A stretch of DNA of 64,000 nt, from the NCBI RefSeq assembly GCF_000423185.1, contig NZ_AUHM01000005.1, positions 1 to 64,000 on the forward strand, in the 5' to 3' direction. The first letter of the stretch is position 1, and each line of letters begins with the position of its first letter. The position numbers and the translations under genes are program-made. This document shows, one piece after another, positions 50,971-58,677 of the stretch. The notes beneath the pieces were generated by a model. It had not been told where the DNA came from and did not search any database. It worked only from the letters and a program-made list of their open reading frames with translations. This stretch comes from Inquilinus limosus DSM 16000. Its GTDB lineage: Bacteria > Pseudomonadota > Alphaproteobacteria > DSM-16000 > Inquilinaceae.

Positions 50971-51957
50971 ATGACCGCCCTGACCCGCCTCCTCGCCGCG
51001 CGGGAGGCCGGCATCGTGGTGATGCTGGTGCTGTTCTACGCCGTGGTCGGCGCGATCGAGCCGCGCTTCCTGACCTGGGAGACCTTCCGCATCGTGCTCC
51101 TGGCCATCCCGCTGATCCTGGTCGCGGCGATGGGGCAGATGATGGTGATCCTGGCCCGGCACGTCGATCTCTCGATCGGCTCGGTGCTCGGCTTCGCCGC
51201 CATTGCCGTCGGCATGATCTTCCGCGACGTCCCGGACTTCCCGATCTGGCTCGGCTTCCTGCTGGCGGTCGCCATCGGCGCCGGGCTCGGCCTCGTCAAC
51301 GGCCTCGTCGTCACCCTGTTCGGCCTGCCCTCGATCATCGTCACCCTCGGCACGATGAGCCTGTTCCGCGGGCTGGTCTTCATCCTGTCCGGCGGCCGCC
51401 AGGTCGACCCCAACCATATTCCGCCGGCCCTGATCCGCATGGCCCAGACCTCGCCGGTCGGCATCCCCTGGATCGTGCTGATCGCCCTGGCCGTCGCCAT
51501 CGCCACCCATCTGGCGCTGCGCCATCTGCGCGTCGGGCGCGAGATCTACGCCATCGGCTCGAACCCGCCGGCGGCGCGGCTGCGCGGCATCCGGGTGGTG
51601 CCGGTGACGCTCGCCGTCTTCGCCCTGTCCGGCGCCTGCGCCGGCCTCGCCGGCCTGCTCTACGCCTCCCGCTTCGGCTATGTGAACCCGGGCATCACCG
51701 GCGTCGGCTTCGAGCTGACGGTGATCGCCGCCGTGGTCATCGGCGGGGTCAGCATCAACGGCGGCACCGGCAACGTCGCCGGCACCGCGCTCGGCGTGCT
51801 GCTGCTCGGCTCGGTCACCGTGGCGCTGCCGATCCTCGGCATCTCCGGCTTCTGGCAGAACGCGATCTACGGCGCCATCATCATCCTGGCGCTGGTGATC
51901 GACCGCTCGGTGCGCGAAGGCGGCTTCGCCCATCTCTGGCGCCGGGGGCCGGCATGA
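50971..51957 (+). CDS. Sugar ABC importer permease 1 (RhaP/LsrC type)
   Basis: A 328-residue membrane permease with about ten helices and the sugar-permease motif ARHVDLSIGSVLGFAAI plus YAIGSNPPAARLRGIRV in the cytoplasmic loop. GAGGGGG precedes ATG 50971. Its stop overlaps the next permease start (ATGA). Two different permeases with one double ATPase is the RhaPQ/LsrCD arrangement. Confidence 0.9.
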   Translation: MTALTRLLAAREAGIVVMLVLFYAVVGAIEPRFLTWETFRIVLLAIPLILVAAMGQMMVILARHVDLSIGSVLGFAAIAVGMIFRDVPDFPIWLGFLLAVAIGAGLGLVNGLVVTLFGLPSIIVTLGTMSLFRGLVFILSGGRQVDPNHIPPALIRMAQTSPVGIPWIVLIALAVAIATHLALRHLRVGREIYAIGSNPPAARLRGIRVVPVTLAVFALSGACAGLAGLLYASRFGYVNPGITGVGFELTVIAAVVIGGVSINGGTGNVAGTALGVLLLGSVTVALPILGISGFWQNAIYGAIIILALVIDRSVREGGFAHLWRRGPA

Positions 51958-52928
51958 CGGTGCTGCCGATGGAACGACCCGCCACCTCCTGGCGCCGCGC
52001 CTTGCTGCGGCCGGAGACGATGACCTTCCTGCTGCTGGTCGCGGCCGCCGTCGCCGGCACGCAGCTGTCGCCCTTCTTCGCCGATCTCGGCTTCGTGCTG
52101 GAGAGCGCGACCTATTCGATCGAGTTCGGCATCGTCGCCCTGGTCCTGACCATGATCGTGGTCTCGGGCGAGATCGACCTGTCGGTGGCGGCTATGATGG
52201 CGCTGTCCACCTGCCTGTTCGCGCTCGCCGCCAAGGCCGGGCTGCCGATGCCGGCGGCCATGGCGCTGGGTGTCCTGGCCGGGGCGGCGATGGGCGGCTT
52301 CAACGCCCTCCTGGTCACCTGGCTGCGCCTGCCCTCGATCATCGTCACCATCGGCACCATGACGCTCTATCGCGGCATCGCCCAGATCTTCGCCGGCGAC
52401 CGCTCGATCGGCGGCTTCCCGGCGTGGTTCGTCGGCATCGACTTCGTCGAGATCGGCATCGTCCCGATACCCGTCCTGATCTTCCTGGTGCTGGCGCTGC
52501 TGCTCGGCCTGCTGCTTGGCCGCACCGTGTTCGGCCGCCAGATCTACCAGATCGGCACCAGCGAGACCGCGGCGCGGCACGCCGGCATCCGGGTCGACCG
52601 GATCAAGACCATCCTGTTCGTCGCCTCCGGCGTGGTCTCGGCGCTGGCCGGCCAGATGATGGCCTCGCGCCTCGGCTCCGTCCGCTACGACCTGGCCGCG
52701 GGGGGCGAGCTGCAGATGGTGCTGATCGTGATGCTCGGCGGCACCTCGATCTTCGGCGGCCGCGGCACCATCGCCGGCACCTTCCTGGCCCTGTGGCTGC
52801 TGGTGATCATCCAGACCGGCATGACCGTGGCCAACATCGCGATCGAGGCGCAGCTGACCGTGCTGGGCCTGCTGCTGATCCTGTCGATCATCGCCTCGAA
52901 CGCGATCACCGCCGCCCGAAGACGCTGA
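51954..52928 (+). CDS. Sugar ABC importer permease 2 (RhaQ/LsrD type)
   Basis: A 324-residue membrane permease paralogous to the previous gene: VVSGEIDLSVAAMMALSTCLFAL and YQIGTSETAARHAGIRVDRIK occupy the equivalent positions. It overlaps permease 1 by four bases, so the two are coupled and probably form a heterodimer. The binding-protein gene follows after 24 bases. Confidence 0.9.
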   Translation: MTVLPMERPATSWRRALLRPETMTFLLLVAAAVAGTQLSPFFADLGFVLESATYSIEFGIVALVLTMIVVSGEIDLSVAAMMALSTCLFALAAKAGLPMPAAMALGVLAGAAMGGFNALLVTWLRLPSIIVTIGTMTLYRGIAQIFAGDRSIGGFPAWFVGIDFVEIGIVPIPVLIFLVLALLLGLLLGRTVFGRQIYQIGTSETAARHAGIRVDRIKTILFVASGVVSALAGQMMASRLGSVRYDLAAGGELQMVLIVMLGGTSIFGGRGTIAGTFLALWLLVIIQTGMTVANIAIEAQLTVLGLLLILSIIASNAITAARRR

Positions 52929-52952
52929 CAAGAGTCGAACAAGGAGGAAACC

Positions 52953-53948
52953 ATGCCCAAGCTTCTCACCGCGCTGGCGGTCGCCGCCGGCCTCTTCGCC
53001 GGCTCCGCCCTCGCGGCCGACCCGGTCAAGATCGTGTACATCCCGAAGAACACCGGGAACCCCTATTTCGACAGCATCATCAAAGGGTTCGAGGACGGCT
53101 GCAAGGAGCTGGGCTGCGAGTTCACCACGGTCGCCCCGGCGACGCCGGAGGCGACCTCGCAGATCCCCTTCGTCACCGCCCAGATCCAGCGCGGCGTCAA
53201 CGTCATCGCCATCTCGCCGAACAGCCCGGACGCGCTGAACCAGATCTTCGACCGCGCCCGGTCGCGCGGGGTGAAGATCCTGGTGGTCAATTCCGACGTG
53301 CCGGGCAACGAGGCGCATCGCGACGCCGCGATCCTGCCGGTCGACTTCTCGCAGACCGGCGCGGCCCAGGTCGAGCTGATGGGCTCGCTGATCGGCTACA
53401 AGGGCGAGGTCGCGATCCTCTCCGCCACCACCGACGCGCCGGACCAGAATGTCTGGATCGCCGACATGAAGAAGGTCCTCGAGACCAATCCCAAGTACAA
53501 GGACATGAAGCTGGTCACCATCGCCTATGGCGACGACGACCCGCAGAAGAGCACGACCGAGACCGAGGCCCTCCTGGCCAACTACCCGAACCTGGCCGGC
53601 ATCATCTCGCCAACCACGGTCGGCGTCGCCGCCGCGGCCCAGGTGGTGGAGACGGCGGGCAAGGCCGACAAGGTCAAGGTCACCGGCCTCGGCACGCCGA
53701 ACCAGATGCGCCGCTTCATCGAGAACGGCACGGTCACCGCCTTCCAGCTGTGGAGCCCCTACAACGAGGGCTGGCTGGCCTCCCACCTCGCGGTCGGGGT
53801 GATGGGCGGCAAGATCGAGCTGAAGCCGGGCAGCAGCTTCGAGGTGCCGAAGCTGGGCACGATCAAGGTCGGCGAGAACAACCAGATCCTGACCCAGTCC
53901 CAGCCGACCACCTTCGATAAGAGCAATATCGGCCAGTTCAATTTCTGA
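52953..53948 (+). CDS. Sugar-binding protein, RhaS/LsrB-type
   Basis: The 331-residue precursor has a signal peptide (MPKLLTALAVAAGLFAGSALA). The mature protein reads KIVYIPKNTGNPYFDSIIKGFEDGCKELG, GVNVIAISPNSPDAL, GVKILVVNSDV, GLGTPNQMRRFIENGTV.AFQLWSP and ends FDKSNIGQFNF, closely like the LsrB/RhaS family including its C terminus. The order ATPase-permease-permease-binding protein is that of rhamnose and AI-2 importers. AAGGAGG precedes ATG 52953. A rhamnose-like sugar is a better guess than AI-2 because no lsrK, lsrF or lsrG is nearby. Confidence 0.85.
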   Translation: MPKLLTALAVAAGLFAGSALAADPVKIVYIPKNTGNPYFDSIIKGFEDGCKELGCEFTTVAPATPEATSQIPFVTAQIQRGVNVIAISPNSPDALNQIFDRARSRGVKILVVNSDVPGNEAHRDAAILPVDFSQTGAAQVELMGSLIGYKGEVAILSATTDAPDQNVWIADMKKVLETNPKYKDMKLVTIAYGDDDPQKSTTETEALLANYPNLAGIISPTTVGVAAAAQVVETAGKADKVKVTGLGTPNQMRRFIENGTVTAFQLWSPYNEGWLASHLAVGVMGGKIELKPGSSFEVPKLGTIKVGENNQILTQSQPTTFDKSNIGQFNF

Positions 53949-53962
53949 GGCGCCGTCCTCAT

Positions 53963-54073
53963 CGTCATCCCGGGCGCAGCGCAGCACGAAGTGATGCGCT
54001 GCAGACCCGGGATCTCTTCGGGCTGGAAAGAGATCCCGGATCTGCGCCCCTCCGGTGCTTGTCCGGGATGACG
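53963..54073. repeat. Palindromic dispersed repeat, class CGTCATCCCGG
   Basis: A ~111-base element bounded by CGTCATCCCGG and its inverse CCGGGATGACG, with inner arms including CCCGGGATCTCTT and AAGAGATCCCGG. It lies directly after the sugar-binding protein gene. Confidence 0.7.
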
Positions 54074-54118
54074 TGGAATTATACCAGCGGCCTTTGAGAT
54101 CGACTTCCGGCCTTTTCC

Positions 54119-54204
54119 CGTCATGGCGAGGCGCGAAGCGCCGTGGCCATCCAGGGGGGTCGGTGCCGCTGGATGGCCACGCCCCTGCGGGGCTCGCCAT
54201 GACG
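54119..54204. repeat. Palindromic dispersed repeat, class CGTCATGGCGAG
   Basis: An 86-base element bounded by CGTCATGGCGAG and CTCGCCATGACG with inner arms GTGGCCATCCA and TGGATGGCCAC. It is adjacent to, but different in sequence from, the element at 53963-54073 and sits between two converging genes. Confidence 0.7.
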
Positions 54205-54228
54205 AGTCAATATTTCCGGCCGTTAGTA

Positions 54229-54840
54229 CTAGCTGGGCGGAAGGCTCAACTCGCCCGCAGCTATCGACCGCAGCACCTCGACGAAGAAGGCCGGCTCCGC
54301 CGCCGCGATCCGCTGCTGCAGCGTCTCGACGGTGTCGCCCGGCAGCACCGCGACCTCGCGCTGCGCCACGATCGGCCCGTGGTCGTATTCGCCGTCGACG
54401 AGGTGGACGGTGATGCCGCTGGTGGTCTCCCCGGATGCCAGCACCGCCTCGTGCACGCGCCGGCCGTACATGCCTCGGCCGCCGAATTCCGGCAGCAGGG
54501 CAGGGTGGATGTTGAGGATGCGGCCGCGATAGCGGTCCAGCGTGGCCGGGCCGATCTTGCGCAGATAGCCCGACAGCACCAGCCATTCGGCGCCCGCCTC
54601 CTGCATCGCCCGGCAGATCGCGAGATCGGCCGCTTTCTCGCCGCCTTCGGTCGTCGCGCTGATGTGGCGGTGCGGGATCCCGGCGGTCTCGGCGAACTGC
54701 AGCGCCGGCGCGTCCCGGTTGTTGCCGACCACCATGCAGGCGCGGCCGGGCAGCGTTCCATCGCCGATCGCCCCGACGATCGCCCGCATGCTGGTGCCGC
54801 CATGCGAGGCCAGGAAGCCCAGGCGCAAAGCCGCGCTCAT
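54229..54840 (-). CDS. PurN-like formyltransferase in a sugar regulon
   Basis: A 203-residue protein of the glycinamide ribonucleotide formyltransferase fold with the catalytic Asn110, His112 (LNIHPALLPEF) and Asp153 (GEYDHGP) set. The substrate phosphate loop differs from PurN (SHGGTSM instead of SGNGSNL). Its ATG overlaps the stop of the LacI regulator gene (ATGA), so the two are translationally coupled. That coupling, and its position in a carbohydrate cluster, suggest a substrate other than glycinamide ribonucleotide or an accessory purine enzyme; which is unknown. Confidence 0.82.
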   Translation of the reverse strand: MSAALRLGFLASHGGTSMRAIVGAIGDGTLPGRACMVVGNNRDAPALQFAETAGIPHRHISATTEGGEKAADLAICRAMQEAGAEWLVLSGYLRKIGPATLDRYRGRILNIHPALLPEFGGRGMYGRRVHEAVLASGETTSGITVHLVDGEYDHGPIVAQREVAVLPGDTVETLQQRIAAAEPAFFVEVLRSIAAGELSLPPS

Positions 54841-55898
54841 CGCGACCTCCCCTTCGGCCGCCCGATCGACCCGTGCAGCACCACGCTGCTGCCCAGCAGC
54901 ACCCGGCGCGGCGGGGCGTCGAGGCCGTCCAGCCGCTCCAGCAGCATCCGCGCCGCGGTGGCGCCGACCTCGGCCATGTCGCGGTCGATCACCGTGATCG
55001 GCGGGTCGACCAGCTCGGCCAGCACCCGGTCGTCGGCTCCGGCCAGCGACAGGTCCTGCGGCACCGACAGGCCCAGCAGCCGGATCGCGCGCAGGGCGCC
55101 CTGGAAGATCTCGTTGCCGCCGGCGATCAGCGCGGTCGGCGGCGTCGGCCCGGTCAAAAGGTCGTGCGCCTCGGCCGCGCCGTAGTCCGCGGTCTGGGCG
55201 CGGGACCGGATCAGCCGCTCCTCCACCGGCAGGCCGGCCTCGGCGATGGCCTTGCGGAAGGCCTCGGCGCGGGCGCGGCCGGGGCGGATCTTCTCCGACG
55301 CCGTGATCAGCGCGATCCGCTTATGGCCCTGCGCCGCCATCTGCCGCACCAGCGTCTCGATCGGCCGGGCGTGGTCGCTGTAGACCACGTCCGCCGCCAC
55401 CGGCACGTCCCGGTCCAGGATCACCAGCGGCACGCCGATCCGACCCAGGCGCTCGACCACCGGCGCATGCGTCTCGTCCGCCAGGGTGACGATCAGCCCG
55501 TCCATCTGCCGCTGCTGCGCCGCCTCCAGGAAGGCGATCTCGCGGGCGGGCGAGCGGTTGGAGGAGACGGCGAACAGCATGTAGCCGGCGGCGGACAGCA
55601 CCGGCTCCGCCCCGATGGCGACGCGCGAGAACACCGGGTTGGCCATGTCCGGGATCAGGAAGCCGATGGTCCGGGTGCGGCTGGTACGCATGGTCCGGGC
55701 GGCGGCGTTGGGCTGGTAGCCGGTCTCCGCCATCGCCGCCAGGACGCGCGCCCGCGTCGCCTCCGCCACCCGGGCGCTGCCGCCGGCGACGCGCGACACG
55801 GTGCCGATCGACACCGCCGCCCGCGCCGCCACGTCGCGGATCGTCGGCCGGCGCGCCGGGAAAACGTTCACAGGGGAGGTCTTGGAGCGATCGGCCAT
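54837..55898 (-). CDS. LacI-family regulator of the RhaS/LsrB-like sugar regulon
   Basis: The 353-residue protein starts MADRSKTSPVNVFPARRPTIRDVAARAAVSIGTVSRVAGG, a LacI helix-turn-helix of the IGTVSRV subgroup, then a sugar-binding effector domain (IGFLIPDMANPVFSRVAIGAEPVL). Sites like TGTTGACGTTTACA lie just upstream, in front of the importer operon 6 kb away, and (weaker) inside its own 5' coding region, so it probably represses itself and the importer genes. It is translationally coupled to the PurN-like gene. Confidence 0.88.
   Translation of the reverse strand: MADRSKTSPVNVFPARRPTIRDVAARAAVSIGTVSRVAGGSARVAEATRARVLAAMAETGYQPNAAARTMRTSRTRTIGFLIPDMANPVFSRVAIGAEPVLSAAGYMLFAVSSNRSPAREIAFLEAAQQRQMDGLIVTLADETHAPVVERLGRIGVPLVILDRDVPVAADVVYSDHARPIETLVRQMAAQGHKRIALITASEKIRPGRARAEAFRKAIAEAGLPVEERLIRSRAQTADYGAAEAHDLLTGPTPPTALIAGGNEIFQGALRAIRLLGLSVPQDLSLAGADDRVLAELVDPPITVIDRDMAEVGATAARMLLERLDGLDAPPRRVLLGSSVVLHGSIGRPKGRSR
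55859..55872. promoter_or_regulatory. Weak LacI-type operator candidate inside the LacI 5' coding region
   Basis: GGAAAACGTTCACA matches the TGTTGACGTTCACA class in its right half and CG centre. Being about 30 bases inside the gene and 90 from the upstream site, it could support DNA looping; it may also be chance. Confidence 0.35.
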
Positions 55899-55947
55899 GG
55901 CGTGCCGGGATTCTCGCCGGAATCCCCGACGGCTGCAATCGCTCCGA

Positions 55948-55961
55948 TGTTGACGTTTACA
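55948..55961. promoter_or_regulatory. LacI-type operator candidate between LacI and the epimerase gene
   Basis: TGTTGACGTTTACA is the best match in the window to the TGTAAACGTTTACA consensus and nearly identical to the site at 49109-49122. It lies 50 bases before the LacI gene and 59 before the divergent aldose epimerase gene, so it may control both. Confidence 0.65.
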
Positions 55962-56019
55962 CGCTCGCGTCGCCGCGGCATCGATGCTACCCCGCTGCCA
56001 GGCCATCCGGGAGAGGACG

Positions 56020-57108
56020 ATGATCGAGTTCGGTGTCGATACGGTCCAGATCGTGTTCAACCCGGCGGGCGGGCATCTGCACGATGTCGTGGTGCGCTGG
56101 CAGGGGAGGGAGATCCGGCCGCTGCACCGGGCGCCCTGGATCGACAGCGGCGAGGCGCTGCCGGAGGAGATCCCGCTCGGCCTGCGCAACCTGGCCGGCG
56201 ACTTCTTCTGCGCCCCCTTCGCCGACAGCGACCTGGACGGCGCGCCCGGCCATGGCTGGACCGCCAACGGCCACTGGGATCTCGACGGCATCGACCGGGA
56301 GGCGGGCGGCGTCACCGCGCGCTTCACCCTGCAGGAGAAGGTGTTCGGCGCCACCGTGCGCAAGGCGATCACGCTACGCCGCGGCCAGCCGATCGTCTAT
56401 CAGCGCCATGTGTTCGAGGGCGGCGCCGGGGCGCTGCCGATGGCGCATCACGCCATGATCCGGGCGCCGGGCGGGGCGGCGCTCAGCTTTTCGCCCAAAG
56501 CCTTCGGCACCACCCCGCCGATGCCGGTCGAGCCCGACCCGGCGCGCGGCCGCTCGGTGCTGCACTACCCGCAGCGCTTCGCCGGGCTCGATGCGCTGCG
56601 CCTGGCCGACGGGCGCATGGTCGACGCCTCGCGCTACCCCTTTGCCGAAAGCCATGAGGACATCGTGCTGCTGGCCGAGGCGCCGGGGTCGCCGCTCGGC
56701 TGGTCGGCGGCGCTGGCGGCGCGCGAGGGCTTCCTGTTCTTCGGCCTCAAGGACCCGAGCCGGCTGCCCTTCACCTTGCTGTGGATGAGCAATGGCGGCC
56801 GCGACTACCCGCCCTTCTCCGGCCGGCACCGCCATGTGCTGGGGATCGAGGAGGGCTGCATGTACCTGCATCTCGGCCACCGCGCCTCGGCCGGGCCGAA
56901 CCCGCTGAACGCCGAGGGCTACCCGACCGCGATCGCGCTCGAACCCACGGGCCGGGTCGAGATCGCCTATGCCTTCGGCGCCGTCCCGGCCGAGCCGGGC
57001 TGGGACCGGGTCGAGGCGATCGGCCACGGCGCCGCCGGCCTCGACCTGCGCATCGCCGGCGGCCCGGCGGTGACGCTGCCCTTCGAGGCGGAGCGGATCG
57101 GGCTGTAA
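56020..57108 (+). CDS. Aldose 1-epimerase-family protein
   Basis: The 362-residue protein has the beta-sandwich galactose-mutarotase pattern: an early NPAGGHLHDVVVRW, a central LPMAHHAMIRAPGGAAL (conserved His) and late ALEPTGRVEIAYAFG with Glu. It would interconvert sugar anomers before kinase or dehydrogenase steps. GGGAGAGGACG precedes ATG 56020. It diverges from the LacI gene across an operator candidate and precedes the glycerate kinase gene by 116 bases. Confidence 0.78.
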   Translation: MIEFGVDTVQIVFNPAGGHLHDVVVRWQGREIRPLHRAPWIDSGEALPEEIPLGLRNLAGDFFCAPFADSDLDGAPGHGWTANGHWDLDGIDREAGGVTARFTLQEKVFGATVRKAITLRRGQPIVYQRHVFEGGAGALPMAHHAMIRAPGGAALSFSPKAFGTTPPMPVEPDPARGRSVLHYPQRFAGLDALRLADGRMVDASRYPFAESHEDIVLLAEAPGSPLGWSAALAAREGFLFFGLKDPSRLPFTLLWMSNGGRDYPPFSGRHRHVLGIEEGCMYLHLGHRASAGPNPLNAEGYPTAIALEPTGRVEIAYAFGAVPAEPGWDRVEAIGHGAAGLDLRIAGGPAVTLPFEAERIGL

Positions 57109-57224
57109 GACGCTTTTTCGCGGGGTGGAACATTCATCGCCGCTCGCCTGCGATTCGCTCTTGAACCGCGGCCGGTCCTCGCCTTGGATGGGCGCCCGCA
57201 GCCGCATCCAATGAAGGGGCCTCC

Positions 57225-58472
57225 ATGTCCGCGTCCGACCGCGCCGTCCTCGAGGCCCTGTTCCAGGCCGCGCTCGGCGCCGCCTATCCGGAGACGCGGA
57301 TGCGGCACCTGCTGCCGGAGCCGCCGACGGGCCGCACCATCGTGCTCGGCGCCGGCAAGGGCGCGGCGCGCATGGCGCGGGCCTTCGAGACGCTGTGGCC
57401 GCATCCCTGCGAAGGCCTGGTCGTCACCCGCTACGGCCACGGCACGCCGACCGAACGGATCGAGGTGGTCGAGGCCGCGCATCCGGTGCCGGACGCGGCC
57501 GGCAGGGCCGCCGCCCGCCGCATCCTCGACCTCGCCCGCGCCGCCGGGCCGGACGACCTCGTGGTCTTCCTGATCTCGGGCGGCGCCTCGGCCCTGCTGT
57601 CGCTGCCGGCCGAGGGGCTGACCCTCGAGGACAAGCAGGCGATCAACAAGGCCCTCCTGCGCTCCGGCGCGCCGATCCAGGAGATGAACGCGGTGCGCAA
57701 GGCCATGTCCGCGATCAAGGGCGGGCGCCTGGCCGCGGCCGCGGCGCCGGCGCGGGCCGTGACCTATCTGATCTCCGACGTGCCGGGCGACGAGCCGGGG
57801 GTGATCGGCTCTGGCCCGACCGTCGTCGGCGGCGCCGATCCGGAGACGGCGCTCGCGATCCTGCGCCGTTACGACATCCCGGTCTCCGACACGGTCGAGC
57901 GCGCGATCCGCGCCAACGCCGCTCCGGCCGAACTGCCGCCGGGACAGGATCTGCACATGCTGGCGACGCCGCAGATGGCGCTGGAGGCGGCGGCGGCGAA
58001 GGCGCGGGAGTTGGGCCTGACGCCCTTGATCCTGGGGGACGCGCTGGAGGGCGAGGCGCGCGAGGTCGGCCGCGTCCTGGCCGGCATCGCCGAGCAGGCG
58101 TCACGGCACGACCAGCCGGCGCCGCGGCCTTGCGTGCTGCTGTCCGGCGGCGAGACCACGGTGACGGTGAGAGGCCAGGGCCGCGGCGGCCGCAATGTCG
58201 AGTTCCTGCTGGCGCTGGCGATCCAACTGCAGGACCGCCCAGGCATCGCCGCCATCGCCTGCGACACCGACGGGATCGACGGGTCGGAGGACAATGCCGG
58301 CGCCTGGATCGACGCAGCGACGCTGGCGCAAGGCCGCGAGAAGGGGCTGTCCGCGCCTGAGTACCTGGCCAACAACGACGCCTACAGCTATTTCGCGGCG
58401 CTCGACCGACTGGTGGTGACCGGCCCGACCCTGACCAACGTCAACGACTTCCGGGCGATCCTGGTGCGCTGA
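57225..58472 (+). CDS. Glycerate 2-kinase (MOFRL / GckA family)
   Basis: The 415-residue enzyme phosphorylates glycerate to 2-phosphoglycerate. Family blocks: IVLGAGKGAARMARAFE, VFLISGGASALLSLPAEGLTLEDKQAINKALLRSGAPIQEMNAVRKAMSAIKGGRLA, YLISDVPGDEPGVIGSGPTV, LLSGGETTVTVRGQGRGGRNVEFLLALAI and IACDTDGIDGSEDNAGAWID, ending with TLTNVNDFRAILV. Older annotations call it hydroxypyruvate reductase (TtuD). It probably brings a three-carbon product of the linked sugar or sugar acid into glycolysis. Confidence 0.9.
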   Translation: MSASDRAVLEALFQAALGAAYPETRMRHLLPEPPTGRTIVLGAGKGAARMARAFETLWPHPCEGLVVTRYGHGTPTERIEVVEAAHPVPDAAGRAAARRILDLARAAGPDDLVVFLISGGASALLSLPAEGLTLEDKQAINKALLRSGAPIQEMNAVRKAMSAIKGGRLAAAAAPARAVTYLISDVPGDEPGVIGSGPTVVGGADPETALAILRRYDIPVSDTVERAIRANAAPAELPPGQDLHMLATPQMALEAAAAKARELGLTPLILGDALEGEAREVGRVLAGIAEQASRHDQPAPRPCVLLSGGETTVTVRGQGRGGRNVEFLLALAIQLQDRPGIAAIACDTDGIDGSEDNAGAWIDAATLAQGREKGLSAPEYLANNDAYSYFAALDRLVVTGPTLTNVNDFRAILVR

Positions 58473-58677
58473 TTCCGGCTGCATCGCCGAACATGTTGGA
58501 TTTGATGCAAGTCTCCGGCGATTGCCGGAGCGAAGCGGGGCGTGTAGAACGCTGAAGCCGGCGTGTGAACGCACGCCTATTTATCACCGCCAGTTTCATT
58601 TCTTTTCAATTTCTCGACGGGCGGAGTCCAGCAAACCGAGCGCCGTCGGCAACAGATTGGGTGGGAGGACTTCCGTC

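Noticed and set aside
49040-53948. AI-2 (Lsr) quorum-signal importer
   Set aside because: The binding protein is LsrB/RhaS-like, but no lsrK, lsrF, lsrG or LsrR is nearby; a LacI regulator, epimerase and glycerate kinase fit a sugar better.
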